Source: Bacillus sp. REN10
GTDB lineage: Bacteria > Bacillota > Bacilli > Bacillales > Domibacillaceae
Length of the DNA: 64,000 nt
NCBI RefSeq assembly: GCF_016820555.1
Contig: NZ_JADHDW010000002.1
Coordinates: forward strand, 1-64,000
Direction: 5' to 3'
How positions within the stretch are numbered: the stretch's first letter is position 1; each line of letters begins with the position of its first letter. The notes beneath the pieces were generated by a model, which saw nothing but the letters and a program-made list of their open reading frames with translations, was not told the DNA's origin and did no database searches. Both the position numbers and the translations under genes were made by a program. Of the stretch, positions 1 through 8,508 are shown in pieces.

Positions 1-29
1 CGTCTACTGTATATTTAGACATAAAAACA

Positions 30-67
30 CCCCATAAATGTTAGTTTGGTGTCTAACATTTATGGGG
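30..67. terminator. Perfect 15-bp stem-loop, probable terminator
   Basis: A perfect 15-bp inverted repeat (30-44 and 53-67) with an 8-nt loop. On the minus strand it is followed by GTTTTTAT, so it probably ends a leftward transcript. There is also a T-run about 17 bp beyond it on the plus strand. No gene is visible to its left in this window. Confidence 0.7.
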
Positions 68-175
68 CAGTTCAATTGAGGCGGTTTTTTTTGTTGATAC
101 TTACCTCGCTAGTTTTTATTCTTATCTAACAGTCACGGACATATATTTAAGAAGAGCTTTGCAGGAGGTGTTGAT

Positions 176-667
176 ATGAAAAAGAAAAAGAATGAACCTC
201 TTATGTATATTCAACAGCCATCTTTACAATATCCAGAAGTCAGCATGCAGGAATCTTTTCATATGAAAAATATGGAAAACAAAGAGGGGGTACAAAAAAA
301 GAAAAGGGTAAAAGAGGAGCGCTTCATCGAAAAGTGGGATATTGATGAAGAGATTGATACGAAAGTGAAAGAGGAGGCGCAGTTCAAACAGCCGACAGAA
401 GAGGCACATGAAGTGAATACAAAACCTTCTTGGCTAGGAATTAAGCCAGTAAAACCGTTTCAAGAAATGACCATGGATGAAAAGTTAAATCATTTATCTA
501 GACAATTCATTCCTTTTCCATGTGAGTTTATTTGTAAAGAACAATCGCACCGAGGAATTTTAAAGGAATGGAATGATAGAGAAATTAAGGTGAAAAGCTT
601 TAAAGAAGAGATCATGATCATTGACCGAGAAGACCTGCAACGTATTAGAATTATTGGTCCAAGATAA
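176..667 (+). CDS. cotO: Spore coat protein CotO
   Basis: This 163-residue protein resembles CotO (YjbX), a morphogenetic protein of the spore outer coat and crust. The N-terminal 100 residues are charged and low in complexity. The conserved C-terminal part (about 95-163) carries the pattern PCEFICKEQSHRGIL and ends in RIRIIGPR, as in the family. The start is supported by GGAGGTG seven bases upstream. The next gene, convergent, is a CotZ/CotY-type coat protein, matching the cotO-cotZ neighbourhood of Bacillus. Mother-cell expression late in sporulation is expected from the family; no promoter was identified here. Confidence 0.85.
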   Translation: MKKKKNEPLMYIQQPSLQYPEVSMQESFHMKNMENKEGVQKKKRVKEERFIEKWDIDEEIDTKVKEEAQFKQPTEEAHEVNTKPSWLGIKPVKPFQEMTMDEKLNHLSRQFIPFPCEFICKEQSHRGILKEWNDREIKVKSFKEEIMIIDREDLQRIRIIGPR

Positions 668-703
668 AAGCAGGCAGCGGTCATTGCCCGCTGCCTATTC
701 GCA

Positions 704-1225
704 TCAATCGCAAATATTTAAGTCAACGTCTTTAATGCATTGCACTGCACAGAAGCAATTTAAGTCAACTGTTACACAGCTACGTGTCGCACGGAAGTTT
801 TCTACTTTACATACTTTTCTCAAGTCAATGCAGCAGTCATCTGTAATATCCACTGGATCTCTTTCATCATCCAGAGGTACCAATACACGGAGACGAGCGC
901 AACAATTATCGAACACTTCTTCTACGCGGAAGAAGATGGATACACAAACATCGTGGCATGGATGCTGTGAGTCGTGAATTGGCCCAAAGAAAGCGAAGAA
1001 TGGATTTCCCTCTCTTGTTGTTAATGTAAAGACACGAGTGTCAGCATTACGGCGAACAGGACCAGCTAAGTTGCCAAGTGGCTCCACGAAGCAATCTTTA
1101 CAATCTAAACAATCTTCATTAACGCTTTCGTTTTGAAGATCATTAATAGCACGCACCACTTCGCAAACACAGCCTGTGTTAGCAGAGCCAACATTGTTAT
1201 TATTGTTGTTATTATGACAACCCAT
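704..1225 (-). CDS. cotZ: Spore coat/exosporium protein of the CotZ/CotY family
   Basis: A cysteine-rich protein of 173 residues with repeated CxxC-like pairs (DCLDCKDC near residues 39-46, DNCC, DDCC, NCFC). This is characteristic of CotY, CotZ and ExsY, which form disulfide-linked lattices in the spore crust or exosporium. An unusual N-terminal run of seven asparagines (residues 5-11) precedes the conserved part. The start has AAAGGAG upstream. Only one member of the usual cotXYZ set is present, so the choice between CotY and CotZ is not certain. Confidence 0.88.
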   Translation of the reverse strand: MGCHNNNNNNNVGSANTGCVCEVVRAINDLQNESVNEDCLDCKDCFVEPLGNLAGPVRRNADTRVFTLTTREGNPFFAFFGPIHDSQHPCHDVCVSIFFRVEEVFDNCCARLRVLVPLDDERDPVDITDDCCIDLRKVCKVENFRATRSCVTVDLNCFCAVQCIKDVDLNICD

Positions 1226-1327
1226 ATAAAAACTCCTTTCCTGGTTTTTCTTACATTATTAACATATGGGTAAAGCAGAAAAGAGGTACGGACAAATAAC
1301 CTAGAAAATAATATTTTTTAAAGGTGA

Positions 1328-1693
1328 ATGATGGAGATGACGACAATTGAATTATTTATTCTTATTTTTGCTTCCTTTCGTCTGACCCGATTGCTTGTAT
1401 TCGATGAAATTACAGAAAAATTTCGGCAGCCATTTTTTTCAGAAGTGATTGAGTGGTCGGAGAATGGGGAAAAGGAAACATTTGTTATGCCGAAAGAAAG
1501 CGGAATTCTTGGGTTTTTTGGGCGGATGCTCAACTGTTACTGGTGTACAGGATTTTGGGTATCGTTATTTTGCGTGTTCCTTTACGTTTACTTCCCGATG
1601 ATTGCTCAACCGTTTCTGTTAATTTTTGCGGTTTCTGGAGGCGCGGCATTGATCGAAACGGTGGTGCAATATTTAATCAATGATGAGGAATAA
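1328..1693 (+). CDS. yjcA: DUF1360 membrane protein, YjcA-like sporulation protein
   Basis: A 121-residue protein with an N-terminal hydrophobic segment (about 5-22), a central CYWCTGFWVS motif and two C-terminal membrane segments (about 65-105). This matches the DUF1360 family that includes B. subtilis YjcA, a sporulation protein next to the cot cluster. Its position beside cotO/cotZ supports orthology. The CxxC pair at the membrane is visible; its role is unknown. The ATG at 1331 is an alternative start, one codon downstream. Confidence 0.8.
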   Translation: MMEMTTIELFILIFASFRLTRLLVFDEITEKFRQPFFSEVIEWSENGEKETFVMPKESGILGFFGRMLNCYWCTGFWVSLFCVFLYVYFPMIAQPFLLIFAVSGGAALIETVVQYLINDEE

Positions 1694-1694
1694 T

Positions 1695-1736
1695 AAAAGA
1701 CGCAAATGATCAACTCAATGGTCATTTGCGTCTTTT
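1695..1736. terminator. Bidirectional terminator
   Basis: A 15-bp perfect stem (1695-1709 with 1722-1736) with A-rich and T-rich flanks. It lies between the convergent yjcA-like and chemoreceptor genes and can serve both. Confidence 0.85.
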
Positions 1737-1737
1737 A

Positions 1738-3411
1738 TTAAACTTTAAATTTTGAAATCATAGTATGTAATTCGTCTGATAAATGTGAAAGGGAAAAAGC
1801 GGCTTGAGTAATCTCTTGTACAGAGGCAAATTGTTCCTCCGTGGCGGCAACAATATCTTCTGTATTGTTAGCTGTCTCTTTTGAACGTTCCCCGATTTGT
1901 TCCATCGATTGCTGGACAAGTTCAAAACTAGAAGAAATTTGTTGGGTTGCTGCAGCTGCTTCTTGAATCTTCGCAGTTACTTCATCTATAGAGTGAAGGA
2001 TAGTGTTAATCCCAGTTACTGTTTGTGTAGAAAGTTCGATACCAGATGAGACATTTTCTTTTACAAATCGAAGACTGTTGACGGTATCAGCTGATTCATT
2101 TTGAATTGTCGTCACCAGCTGATGAATGTGACTGGCAGATTGATTTGTTTCATCTGCTAATTTCCTTACTTCTTCTGCTACAACAGCAAATCCTTTCCCT
2201 TGTTCTCCAGCTCTTGCTGCCTCGATAGCAGCGTTAAGTGCTAGCAAGTTTGTTTGCGCCGAAATATCCGTAATTAATGAGGATATTTCACTGATTTCTT
2301 TCGCGCTTGTTACTAAAGAGTGAAGTCCTTGATCCGCTAACGTAACGGATTGATCAATCGATTGCATTTGTGCCAGTACTTCGTTTACTGAATTGGCTTC
2401 TGCATTTGCTTGTTCCTTCATAGTTGTAGAGAGTGTAGCCACATGATGAGTATTAGAAGCAACATAAGTCATACTTTGAAACGAATCTCTCAATGTAGCT
2501 AAGCTATTTTCCATTACGGCATGTTGTTCATTATTGCTACTAGAAATTAATTGCATCGAATGACTGACTTGTTCAGCGGTATCTTTCGAGTGTTCAGCAC
2601 TGGCTGTTAACTGTTGGGAAGAAGCGGCTACTTGATCAGATGAATGCCCAATTTGTATAACAAAGTTCCTTAAAGAGTCGATAAATGAATTAAAAGAAAG
2701 GGCCAGCTGTCCAAATTCGTCCGCTCGATTGATTTCCATTTTTCTTGTTAAATCGGCTTCACCGCGAGCGATTTCATCCAGCTGATGATTCACCCGTTTT
2801 AAGGGTGTAAGAATCGATTGAATCAGTAAGCCGCCAATGATCGCACCAGCAATAGTTGCAAGGAGTGTGACTGCTAACAACATTTTTTTGCTCCAACTTG
2901 CTTTCTTTTCAATTGTTTCCTTTAGGTGATTCACATCTTGCTCTAACTGATTGACAATATCGTCTACAGCAGGGTCTAATACTTTTTTTCTTAGTTGGCG
3001 CTCTTCACCAAAGTGTAAAGCTTTAGCTGTCTCTGGCTTTGAAACATAGCTTTTTATTACTTGCTGATTCAGAGTCCAAAATTGCTGAAAGCTTGTTTTT
3101 AACAACTGTCTTTCTTGTGAATAATAATTTTGATTCAATTGGTTGATTGTTTGTTGAATATTTTCAGCTTTCTCTGTTGCTCCATCGGCAAACTCTTGCT
3201 CTCCCGTAATGATGTAGGCACGTTCATCATTCGATAAACCAGCTAACCGAAATTGAATATGCTTGACATTTTTTTGCATTTCCATTTTGTCTTTTAACAC
3301 GCTGTTGTCATGGATGGTAGAGCTGATGATATAGATAGAAAAGGATCCGAGACAGACAAGGGTGATGATAAAAATGGAAATAATAGATATTAACTTTGTT
3401 TTAATCGTCAT
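1738..3411 (-). CDS. Methyl-accepting chemotaxis protein
   Basis: A 557-residue transmembrane chemoreceptor. Membrane segment 1 is at about residues 8-30. An extracellular helical region of the four-helix-bundle type (about 35-175) includes the DERAYIITG pattern common in such sensors. Membrane segment 2 is at about 178-200, a HAMP domain at about 202-255, and a long coiled-coil signalling domain follows with the conserved hairpin tip [20 protein letters not shown]. It should signal through CheW and CheA to the flagellar motor. The ligand is unknown. It stands alone, opposite to its neighbours. Confidence 0.93.
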   Translation of the reverse strand: MTIKTKLISIISIFIITLVCLGSFSIYIISSTIHDNSVLKDKMEMQKNVKHIQFRLAGLSNDERAYIITGEQEFADGATEKAENIQQTINQLNQNYYSQERQLLKTSFQQFWTLNQQVIKSYVSKPETAKALHFGEERQLRKKVLDPAVDDIVNQLEQDVNHLKETIEKKASWSKKMLLAVTLLATIAGAIIGGLLIQSILTPLKRVNHQLDEIARGEADLTRKMEINRADEFGQLALSFNSFIDSLRNFVIQIGHSSDQVAASSQQLTASAEHSKDTAEQVSHSMQLISSSNNEQHAVMENSLATLRDSFQSMTYVASNTHHVATLSTTMKEQANAEANSVNEVLAQMQSIDQSVTLADQGLHSLVTSAKEISEISSLITDISAQTNLLALNAAIEAARAGEQGKGFAVVAEEVRKLADETNQSASHIHQLVTTIQNESADTVNSLRFVKENVSSGIELSTQTVTGINTILHSIDEVTAKIQEAAAATQQISSSFELVQQSMEQIGERSKETANNTEDIVAATEEQFASVQEITQAAFSLSHLSDELHTMISKFKV

Positions 3412-3573
3412 ATTATTTTCCCTCTTTATATAGTGATAATGTTAAAAAATCCCCAATCGTTAGTATCGGAGTATTCAACAATTTTTTTATAGAAGGAGGA
3501 GAATTTTATAAATAAAAATGAAAGAATAGGCAAAATATAAAAGATAAACGGCGGGTGGAATGGAGGAATCAGC

Positions 3574-4026
3574 ATGAAATGGGTCGTTTTTTTCGTGAGT
3601 GCGGTCATATTAATGGGCTGCAATACAAAAGAAGAGCAACAAGATAGCAAATTGGCTCTTATTAAAACAACAAATCCGACGCCTATTCAGTTAGAGAAAA
3701 AAGGACCTAAGGTAGAGGAGATAAAAAAAGAAGTCGAACGGATCGATGAGATATATGATGTAGCTGTCATTAAAGATGATCATCATATTTTGATCGCTTA
3801 TAAAGTGAAACATTTACAGCGGTTTCGGATGAAGAAAATTGAAAAGAAGTTAAATGAGCGGCTAGAAAAAGAATATAAAGATGAAGAGTTTATCGTTTCG
3901 AGTGATTATAAAATTTTCCTTGAGGCCGTTAGACTGAGGGAAAAAATTGATGCAGGCACAATCAGTAAAAAAGAAGCGCAGAAACGATTTAATGAAATTA
4001 TTGAGTTAAAGAAAGAGATGGCCTAG
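3574..4026 (+). CDS. YhcN/YlaJ-type sporulation lipoprotein
   Basis: A 150-residue protein with a short signal peptide and a lipobox ending MGC (Cys16), so it is a predicted lipoprotein. The mature part is rich in Lys and Glu and has the pattern of the YhcN/YlaJ family (VERIDEIYDVAVIKDDHHILIAYKV). These are spore or forespore-membrane lipoproteins. It starts a likely operon with spoVAC (13-nt gap) and spoVAE, an association often seen in secondary spoVA operons. GGAGGAATC precedes the start. Confidence 0.8.
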   Translation: MKWVVFFVSAVILMGCNTKEEQQDSKLALIKTTNPTPIQLEKKGPKVEEIKKEVERIDEIYDVAVIKDDHHILIAYKVKHLQRFRMKKIEKKLNERLEKEYKDEEFIVSSDYKIFLEAVRLREKIDAGTISKKEAQKRFNEIIELKKEMA

Positions 4027-4038
4027 AGGGAGGACGCT

Positions 4039-4515
4039 ATGGCAAACAATAATGAGAAAAAGACTCCTACTCAACAAAGGTATGAAAAACTAAGTCAAAA
4101 GCATGAACTGAAAAGACCGCTTCTTAAAAATTGTTTAAGGGCTTTCTTTGTGGGGGGAGTCATTTGTACGCTTGGTCAAGCCATTACTTATTTTTACATT
4201 TACTTTTTTAATTTTACTGAGCAGACCGCTGGCAATCCAACCGTTGCTACAGTTGTTTTCTTATCTATGTTACTTACAGGTTTTGGGGTTTACGACCACC
4301 TTGGACAATATGCGGGAGCAGGAAGTGCGGTACCGGTTTCTGGGTTTGGAAACGCAGTCATTTCAGCAGCGATTGAACATCGAACGGAAGGGTTTGTGCT
4401 TGGTGTCGGAGGGAATATTTTTAAGTTAGCAGGTTCAGTGATTGTGTTTGGGGTATTTGCGGCATTTGTAGTTGCTTCCATTAAAACAATTCTTATTCAA
4501 TGGGGCGGACTTTAA
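4039..4515 (+). CDS. spoVAC: Stage V sporulation protein AC
   Basis: A 158-residue membrane protein with the SpoVAC pattern: an N-terminal polar segment with the YEKLSQKHELKRP motif, then four or five hydrophobic segments, including a glycine-rich YAGAGSAVPVSGFGNA stretch. SpoVAC is part of the SpoVA channel that moves dipicolinic acid into the forespore and out during germination, and is thought to act as a mechanosensitive channel. A GGAGG sequence lies just upstream. spoVAE follows 18 nt later, but the usual spoVAD between them is absent. Confidence 0.93.
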   Translation: MANNNEKKTPTQQRYEKLSQKHELKRPLLKNCLRAFFVGGVICTLGQAITYFYIYFFNFTEQTAGNPTVATVVFLSMLLTGFGVYDHLGQYAGAGSAVPVSGFGNAVISAAIEHRTEGFVLGVGGNIFKLAGSVIVFGVFAAFVVASIKTILIQWGGL

Positions 4516-4533
4516 GGAGAGGAGTATCTGTCA

Positions 4534-4890
4534 ATGTTTGGAATGTTTTTTTGGGCATTTGTGATTGGGGGGCTCATTTGTGTCGTTGGTCAGTTATTAA
4601 TGGATGTAGGAAAACTGACGCCAGCCCATACACTTAGCCTATTAGTTGTCATTGGAGCAATCCTTGCCGGTTTTGATCTATATGAACCGCTAGTTGATTT
4701 TGCTGGAGCAGGAGCTACAATTCCGATTACGAGCTTCGGAAATTCACTTGTAGCTGGAGCAATGCAAGAAGCTGAAAAACACGGGCTTGTTGGAGTATTG
4801 ACTGGTATGTTTGAAGTCACCAGTTCAGGGATCTCTGCAGCCATTGTCTTTGGCTTTATGGGCGCTTTACTATTCAAGCCGAAGGGATAA
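4534..4890 (+). CDS. spoVAE: Stage V sporulation protein AE (SpoVAEb type)
   Basis: A 118-residue, three- or four-helix membrane protein carrying [18 protein letters not shown], the same signature as in SpoVAC and typical of SpoVAEb. It is a component of the dipicolinate channel. It directly follows spoVAC in one transcription unit and is the last gene of the unit. Its RBS GGAGAGGAG lies upstream. Confidence 0.92.
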   Translation: MFGMFFWAFVIGGLICVVGQLLMDVGKLTPAHTLSLLVVIGAILAGFDLYEPLVDFAGAGATIPITSFGNSLVAGAMQEAEKHGLVGVLTGMFEVTSSGISAAIVFGFMGALLFKPKG

Positions 4891-4970
4891 GCAGGATTAA
4901 AATTAGCCCAAACAAAACGGAGCTTTTTTCATATAGTAACAGTGAGTTAAGAAAAAGTGAGGTGAACAGG

Positions 4971-5093
4971 ATGGGTTACGGCTTCGGTTACGGCTGCGGC
5001 GGTTACGGTTACGGATATCGCGGAACATCTACATTTGTGTTAATCGTTGTGCTTTTCATTTTATTAATCATTGTTGGAGCGAGCTTCTATTAA
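4971..5093 (+). CDS. YjcZ-type small sporulation peptide
   Basis: A 40-residue ORF. The N-terminal half is Gly/Tyr-rich ([18 protein letters not shown]), followed by a hydrophobic helix ending IIVGASFY. This is the YjcZ family layout (tiny forespore or coat membrane peptides). AGGTGAACAGG precedes the ATG. A shorter paralogue sits at 42731-42829 on the minus strand. The function is unknown; the hydrophobic tail suggests a single membrane anchor. Confidence 0.82.
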   Translation: MGYGFGYGCGGYGYGYRGTSTFVLIVVLFILLIIVGASFY

Positions 5094-5102
5094 TAAAAAA
5101 AG

Positions 5103-5144
5103 AAAAAACAGACTTAATCGGCTTGTCGTTTAAGTCTGTTTTTT
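5103..5144 (+). terminator. Terminator after YjcZ-type gene
   Basis: A 15-bp stem (5103-5117 with 5130-5144) that runs straight into a T-tract. It ends the spoVA/YjcZ region. Confidence 0.85.
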
Positions 5145-5202
5145 GTTTTCAACATTTTTCTTTTCATGCATAAGATGAAAAGGAGAAAAAGGAGGCGGAA
5201 AA

Positions 5203-5463
5203 ATGGATAATGGATTATTTAAGAACATTGAGAAAAAGACGGGCGTGAATATGAGAGATGTCATTGAACTGGCTAATTCCCTGCAACATGCTAATTTTAA
5301 GGATGAAAAGACAGTAAGAGGTGTCATACAAAAAGTATCAAGATTAGCTAATAAGTCCGTTCCGAAAGAGTTAGAAAACCAGATTGTACAGACGATTATC
5401 AAAGACGGAAGCAAGCTAGACATCCAAACGATTACTGATATGATTAACAAAAAAAGAGGATAA
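5203..5463 (+). CDS. spoVIF: Stage VI sporulation protein F
   Basis: An 86-residue protein matching SpoVIF (YjcC) in length and sequence: an N-terminal FKNIEKKTGVN motif, ELANSL, and a C-terminal IQTITDMI. SpoVIF acts in the mother cell during late coat assembly, influencing GerE-dependent gene expression. AAGGAGGCGG lies upstream. Its location in the yjc region agrees with B. subtilis gene order. Confidence 0.92.
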   Translation: MDNGLFKNIEKKTGVNMRDVIELANSLQHANFKDEKTVRGVIQKVSRLANKSVPKELENQIVQTIIKDGSKLDIQTITDMINKKRG

Positions 5464-5471
5464 TCTCATTG

Positions 5472-5510
5472 TTCAAGCCCGATTCCTGTTTGCGAAATTT
5501 CGGGCTTGAA
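5472..5510 (+). terminator. Terminator after spoVIF
   Basis: An 11-bp perfect stem (5472-5482 with 5500-5510) directly after the spoVIF stop. It is followed by a moderately T-rich tail. Confidence 0.65.
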
Positions 5511-5580
5511 TTTGTTTCATTTCGCAAGGAAACGGGTAAAGGTAAGTAAGAGATACAAATGATTAAAGGAGGCGAGAACC

Positions 5581-5835
5581 ATGAGCTATATCTTACCAAT
5601 TCCCAATTATCAATATCAACAATATCGTGAGCGAGTAGTCAAGGCGCATGAAGCGGGATATGCTGTTATCGATCCTGTTCAAAAAGTGGCCTTTCAAAAA
5701 GCATTAGATAGCGGTGTTCATTGGCCGGATGCTAAAGCTAGTCCAAATGCAGCCAAGAGAGAGTCATACGATCGGTTTGAAGCCCAATTAGCGAAAATTA
5801 GTGGCAAAGGCATGAAGCTAAACAAACTTGCTTAA
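5581..5835 (+). CDS. Small conserved hypothetical protein
   Basis: An 84-residue soluble, basic protein rich in Tyr and Gln at the N terminus (PNYQYQQYRERV). It has no signal peptide and no motif I recognise. AAAGGAGGCG lies just upstream of the ATG, so it is expressed. Its position between spoVIF and the YjcF-type acetyltransferase is where yjcE lies in B. subtilis. I cannot show that it is an orthologue. Confidence 0.6.
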   Translation: MSYILPIPNYQYQQYRERVVKAHEAGYAVIDPVQKVAFQKALDSGVHWPDAKASPNAAKRESYDRFEAQLAKISGKGMKLNKLA

Positions 5836-5877
5836 ACCAGAAAGGAGCTTTACTTTGATTATAGAAGAACATTTGTG

Positions 5878-5916
5878 AAAAGGCTTATTCTCATGGATTA
5901 GAGAATAAGCCTTTTT
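5878..5916. terminator. Bidirectional terminator
   Basis: A stem of about 15 bp (5878-5892 with 5901-5916) flanked by A- and T-tracts, between the convergent 5581 and 5920 genes. Confidence 0.85.
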
Positions 5917-5919
5917 CAT

Positions 5920-6342
5920 TTAAAACATTTTTTTCATCGTTTTGTGTGGAATGCCCGCATCCATGTATTCTTCGGATATCACTTCATATCCTAATTTTTC
6001 ATAAAAAGGAATAGCGTGCATTTGGGCGCTTAAAATGACTCCTGGCAGACCTTGTTCTTTTGCAAAATCTTCAAGCGCATTCATAATGAGCTGTCCGACT
6101 CCTTTGCCTCGAACATTAGCTAAGACACAAATTCTTTCTGCCTTGCCCATTCCATCTTTCGTGCGAAAACGTCCAGCTCCGCATGGCTGCTCTTTACTAT
6201 ATAACACAAAATGGGTGGAGGAGTCTTCGAATTCATCAATTTCTAATTCGAGAGGAACATTTTGTTCTTCTACGAATACTAGTTTGCGAATCTCAAGAGC
6301 ATCATTCCGCTCTTTTGGAGTGTTAGCTATGATTACTTTCAC
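5920..6342 (-). CDS. yjcF: GNAT family N-acetyltransferase (YjcF-like)
   Basis: A 140-residue acetyltransferase. The acetyl-CoA binding motif RGKGVGQLIM is near residues 79-88, and the C-terminal FYEKLGYEV strand is typical of GNAT proteins. The substrate is unknown. It lies 8 bp downstream of the yjcG gene on the same strand, matching the B. subtilis yjcF-yjcG pair, so the two are probably co-transcribed. Confidence 0.87.
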   Translation of the reverse strand: MKVIIANTPKERNDALEIRKLVFVEEQNVPLELEIDEFEDSSTHFVLYSKEQPCGAGRFRTKDGMGKAERICVLANVRGKGVGQLIMNALEDFAKEQGLPGVILSAQMHAIPFYEKLGYEVISEEYMDAGIPHKTMKKMF

Positions 6343-6350
6343 GAGTTGTC

Positions 6351-6866
6351 TTATTCCTTCCCTAATAAAAATGTTTCATGGACTGTCCAAGTACCATTTT
6401 CTAATTGATAAAGCAAGTGGAAGCGATCTACTTTTTCTTCTAGATCAAATGAAAGCATATTTAATGAATTGTAAACATCCGCATGTTCAGCATTTGAAAG
6501 CTTTTGAGCAACCGTGATATGAGGAACGTAAGCATATTCCGCTGGCCCGCCTACTACATCTTCGCCGTGGAGCTCTTCATTCATCATTGTTAATGTTTCA
6601 TTAGGTTCGACTTTAATATAAATGACGTTATTTAGTGGTTGAAAGGATTTTACTTTACTAAGATGATACGTGAATGGCTGATATTTTTTTGCTATACCTT
6701 TTAACTGGTCGACTAGCTTTGGTAGGTCGCTTTCTTCCGCATCGAATGGACCTTTTAAAGTCAGATGTGGTGGAATCAGGGAGTAATGAGGATCATACCG
6801 TTTACGATAAGAATTAACTAAATCTTGTGTCTTTTTTGATGGGAAAACAACTACGCCAAATTTCAT
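6351..6866 (-). CDS. yjcG: 2'-5' RNA ligase/phosphoesterase superfamily protein YjcG
   Basis: A 171-residue protein, the same length as B. subtilis YjcG. It has the two HxTx motifs of the 2H phosphoesterase fold, HLTL (in PPHLTLKGPF, about residues 34-37) and HITV (in VPHITVAQ, about 115-118), spaced as expected. The enzymes act on 2',3'-cyclic or 2'-5' linked nucleotides; the physiological substrate of YjcG is not established. It is the first gene of the yjcG-yjcF pair and has GGAGAG upstream. Confidence 0.9.
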   Translation of the reverse strand: MKFGVVVFPSKKTQDLVNSYRKRYDPHYSLIPPHLTLKGPFDAEESDLPKLVDQLKGIAKKYQPFTYHLSKVKSFQPLNNVIYIKVEPNETLTMMNEELHGEDVVGGPAEYAYVPHITVAQKLSNAEHADVYNSLNMLSFDLEEKVDRFHLLYQLENGTWTVHETFLLGKE

Positions 6867-6936
6867 ATAATTTCACTCTCCTCAAAAGTAAAAAAATTGA
6901 ATTGCATTATTTGAATATTATATCAAATTTTTCAGG

Positions 6937-6969
6937 TTTGCGATAGAAAAGTGAATTTTCTATCGCAAA
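6937..6969 (-). terminator. Terminator after yjcH-type gene
   Basis: A 14-bp perfect stem (6937-6950 with 6956-6969) with a 5-nt loop. On the minus strand it lies immediately downstream of the esterase gene and is followed by a U-containing tail. Confidence 0.7.
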
Positions 6970-6978
6970 TAGTTATGA

Positions 6979-7704
6979 TTACTCAAACATTTTTAAGAGC
7001 GCTCTCTTTAAATCAGGCTGCCAATATTTCCACGTATGTTCGCCATCAAACTCGTCATAAAATGAGTCAAATCCTTTTTCATCTAGCAGGGCATGAAGCT
7101 TGCGGTTGGGTGTAAGGAAATCAGCAATTTCACCATTCGTTGTTTTCACTTCTGTTTCTCCAGTACCGATGACATGATAAAGACTTAAATGTTTATAATC
7201 TTCTGCTGCTTCAACGGCATGAAGCACTTTGTCATCAACATAAGGGGAATGCATGATCACTTTACCAAATGTATGGGGGTAACGTAATGCAGTCATTAAG
7301 GAAACGGTTGCTGCTAGTGAATCACCAGCCAATGCTCGTCCATACCCCACATGGTAAACTGGATATTTCTCATCTAAAAACGGAACGAGTTCATGAGCTA
7401 AAAAGCGGATGTAGGCTTCTTGCTGTTCGCCATCGGGATGATATTTTCTCCGGCGGTCATGTACATCGGCATAAGGCACGCCGACGATAATCAAATTTTC
7501 AATCTCTTCTTCTGCCAGCAATTCATCAGCTATGCGTGGAATGCGACCCATTTGGAAATAATCTTTTCCATCTTGAGCAATTAATAAGGCATACTTATAT
7601 AACGGTGAGAAATTTGCCGGAAGATAGACGAGCAGTTCTATCTCTTCTCCCAGCTCTTTGGAATAAATTTTTTCATCTTGAATTGTGCCGCGTTTGATCG
7701 TCAT
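6979..7704 (-). CDS. yjcH: Alpha/beta hydrolase, esterase family (YjcH-like)
   Basis: A 241-residue hydrolase of the esterase D / enterochelin esterase type. The nucleophile elbow reads AGDSLAA (near residue 125), and the late histidine is in EHTWKYW. Start at 7704 is preferred: GGGAGGA lies 7 nt upstream and it gives the length of B. subtilis YjcH (about 240 aa). The same frame opens upstream to 7773 but without a ribosome-binding site. The substrate is unknown. It is divergent from pgpA. Confidence 0.85.
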   Translation of the reverse strand: MTIKRGTIQDEKIYSKELGEEIELLVYLPANFSPLYKYALLIAQDGKDYFQMGRIPRIADELLAEEEIENLIIVGVPYADVHDRRRKYHPDGEQQEAYIRFLAHELVPFLDEKYPVYHVGYGRALAGDSLAATVSLMTALRYPHTFGKVIMHSPYVDDKVLHAVEAAEDYKHLSLYHVIGTGETEVKTTNGEIADFLTPNRKLHALLDEKGFDSFYDEFDGEHTWKYWQPDLKRALLKMFE

Positions 7705-7826
7705 CATTCGTCCTCCCAATACTTCAACATGTTCACCCAATTTTAGCATAAAACGAATCAAAGTGAATTTCACATGACTTGTTCACTCGTTTTAATTATA
7801 ATGGTCATGGGAGGAGAGAACTAGAG

Positions 7827-8381
7827 ATGAAAAAGAGAGTACATTCCCAGGAAGTAACCGAAGCTGCCAAGCAGCGTTTGCTTGAACGCGGCGTCACAGT
7901 TGACGATATTGCTGAAATTGTATTGAAAATGCAGCAGCCGTTCAACAAAGATCTTACATTGCTTGAATGTATCGAAAGTGTGGAAAAGGTATTAATGAAG
8001 CGAGAAATGCAGCATGCCATCCTTGTTGGCGTGGAACTGGATGTATTAGCTGAACAAAGAAAGCTATCTGAGCCACTGCAAACGATTATTGAAACAGATG
8101 AAGGGTTGTTTGGAGTTGACGAAACGATTGCTCTTGGTGCATCGCTCGGCTATGGCAGTATTGCGGTCACTACTTATGGTTTCTTAGATAAAAACAAAGA
8201 AGGAATTATTCGCAAGCTTGATACCAAAACAGGCAGCAGCGTTCACACCTTTTTAGATGATATCGTGGGAGCCATTGCGGCAAATGCCGCTTCTCGAATC
8301 GCCCATCGCATTCGCGACTATGAAGATAGCCTATCTGAAGAGGTGATGGTCGAGAAAGAGGAAGAAGAATTAATCGGATAA
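7827..8381 (+). CDS. pgpA: Phosphatidylglycerophosphatase A (YutG-like)
   Basis: A 184-residue protein of the PgpA family, which removes phosphate from phosphatidylglycerol phosphate in the last step of phosphatidylglycerol synthesis. The conserved elements seen are GVTVDDIAEIV at the N terminus, the DEG...VDETIALGASLGYGSIAVTTYG region and the SSVHTFLDDIVGAIAANAASRIAHR segment. Start at 7827 is chosen because GGGAGGAG lies 9 nt upstream; an in-frame ATG at 7779 has no such site. The protein lacks clear membrane helices, as is usual for the Gram-positive soluble type. Confidence 0.82.
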   Translation: MKKRVHSQEVTEAAKQRLLERGVTVDDIAEIVLKMQQPFNKDLTLLECIESVEKVLMKREMQHAILVGVELDVLAEQRKLSEPLQTIIETDEGLFGVDETIALGASLGYGSIAVTTYGFLDKNKEGIIRKLDTKTGSSVHTFLDDIVGAIAANAASRIAHRIRDYEDSLSEEVMVEKEEEELIG

Positions 8382-8389
8382 TACATAAT

Positions 8390-8417
8390 AGGGACCTTTT
8401 ATAAGGGGTCCCTTTTT
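8390..8417 (+). terminator. Terminator after pgpA
   Basis: A short GC-rich stem (AGGGACC at 8390 with GGTCCCT at 8407) followed by TTTTT. Confidence 0.75.
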
Positions 8418-8508
8418 CATTAACATGACTAAAAATCAATCATTATGGTAGAATTTGAGAATGTAACATAATTGTAAGTAGGGACAGAAGAAATGAAGGA
8501 GCTAAAAG

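Noticed and set aside
704-977. A plus-strand frame across the CotZ/CotY-type gene
   Set aside because: It overlaps the cysteine-rich coat gene on the other strand and starts inside cotO without an RBS.
8463-8481. TGTAACA-TAAT-TGTAAGT upstream of the 8509 ABC ATPase
   Set aside because: It has 11-bp periodicity but imperfect heptamers and no -10 box at 9 bp. It is not the same element as at 28086 and 34676.
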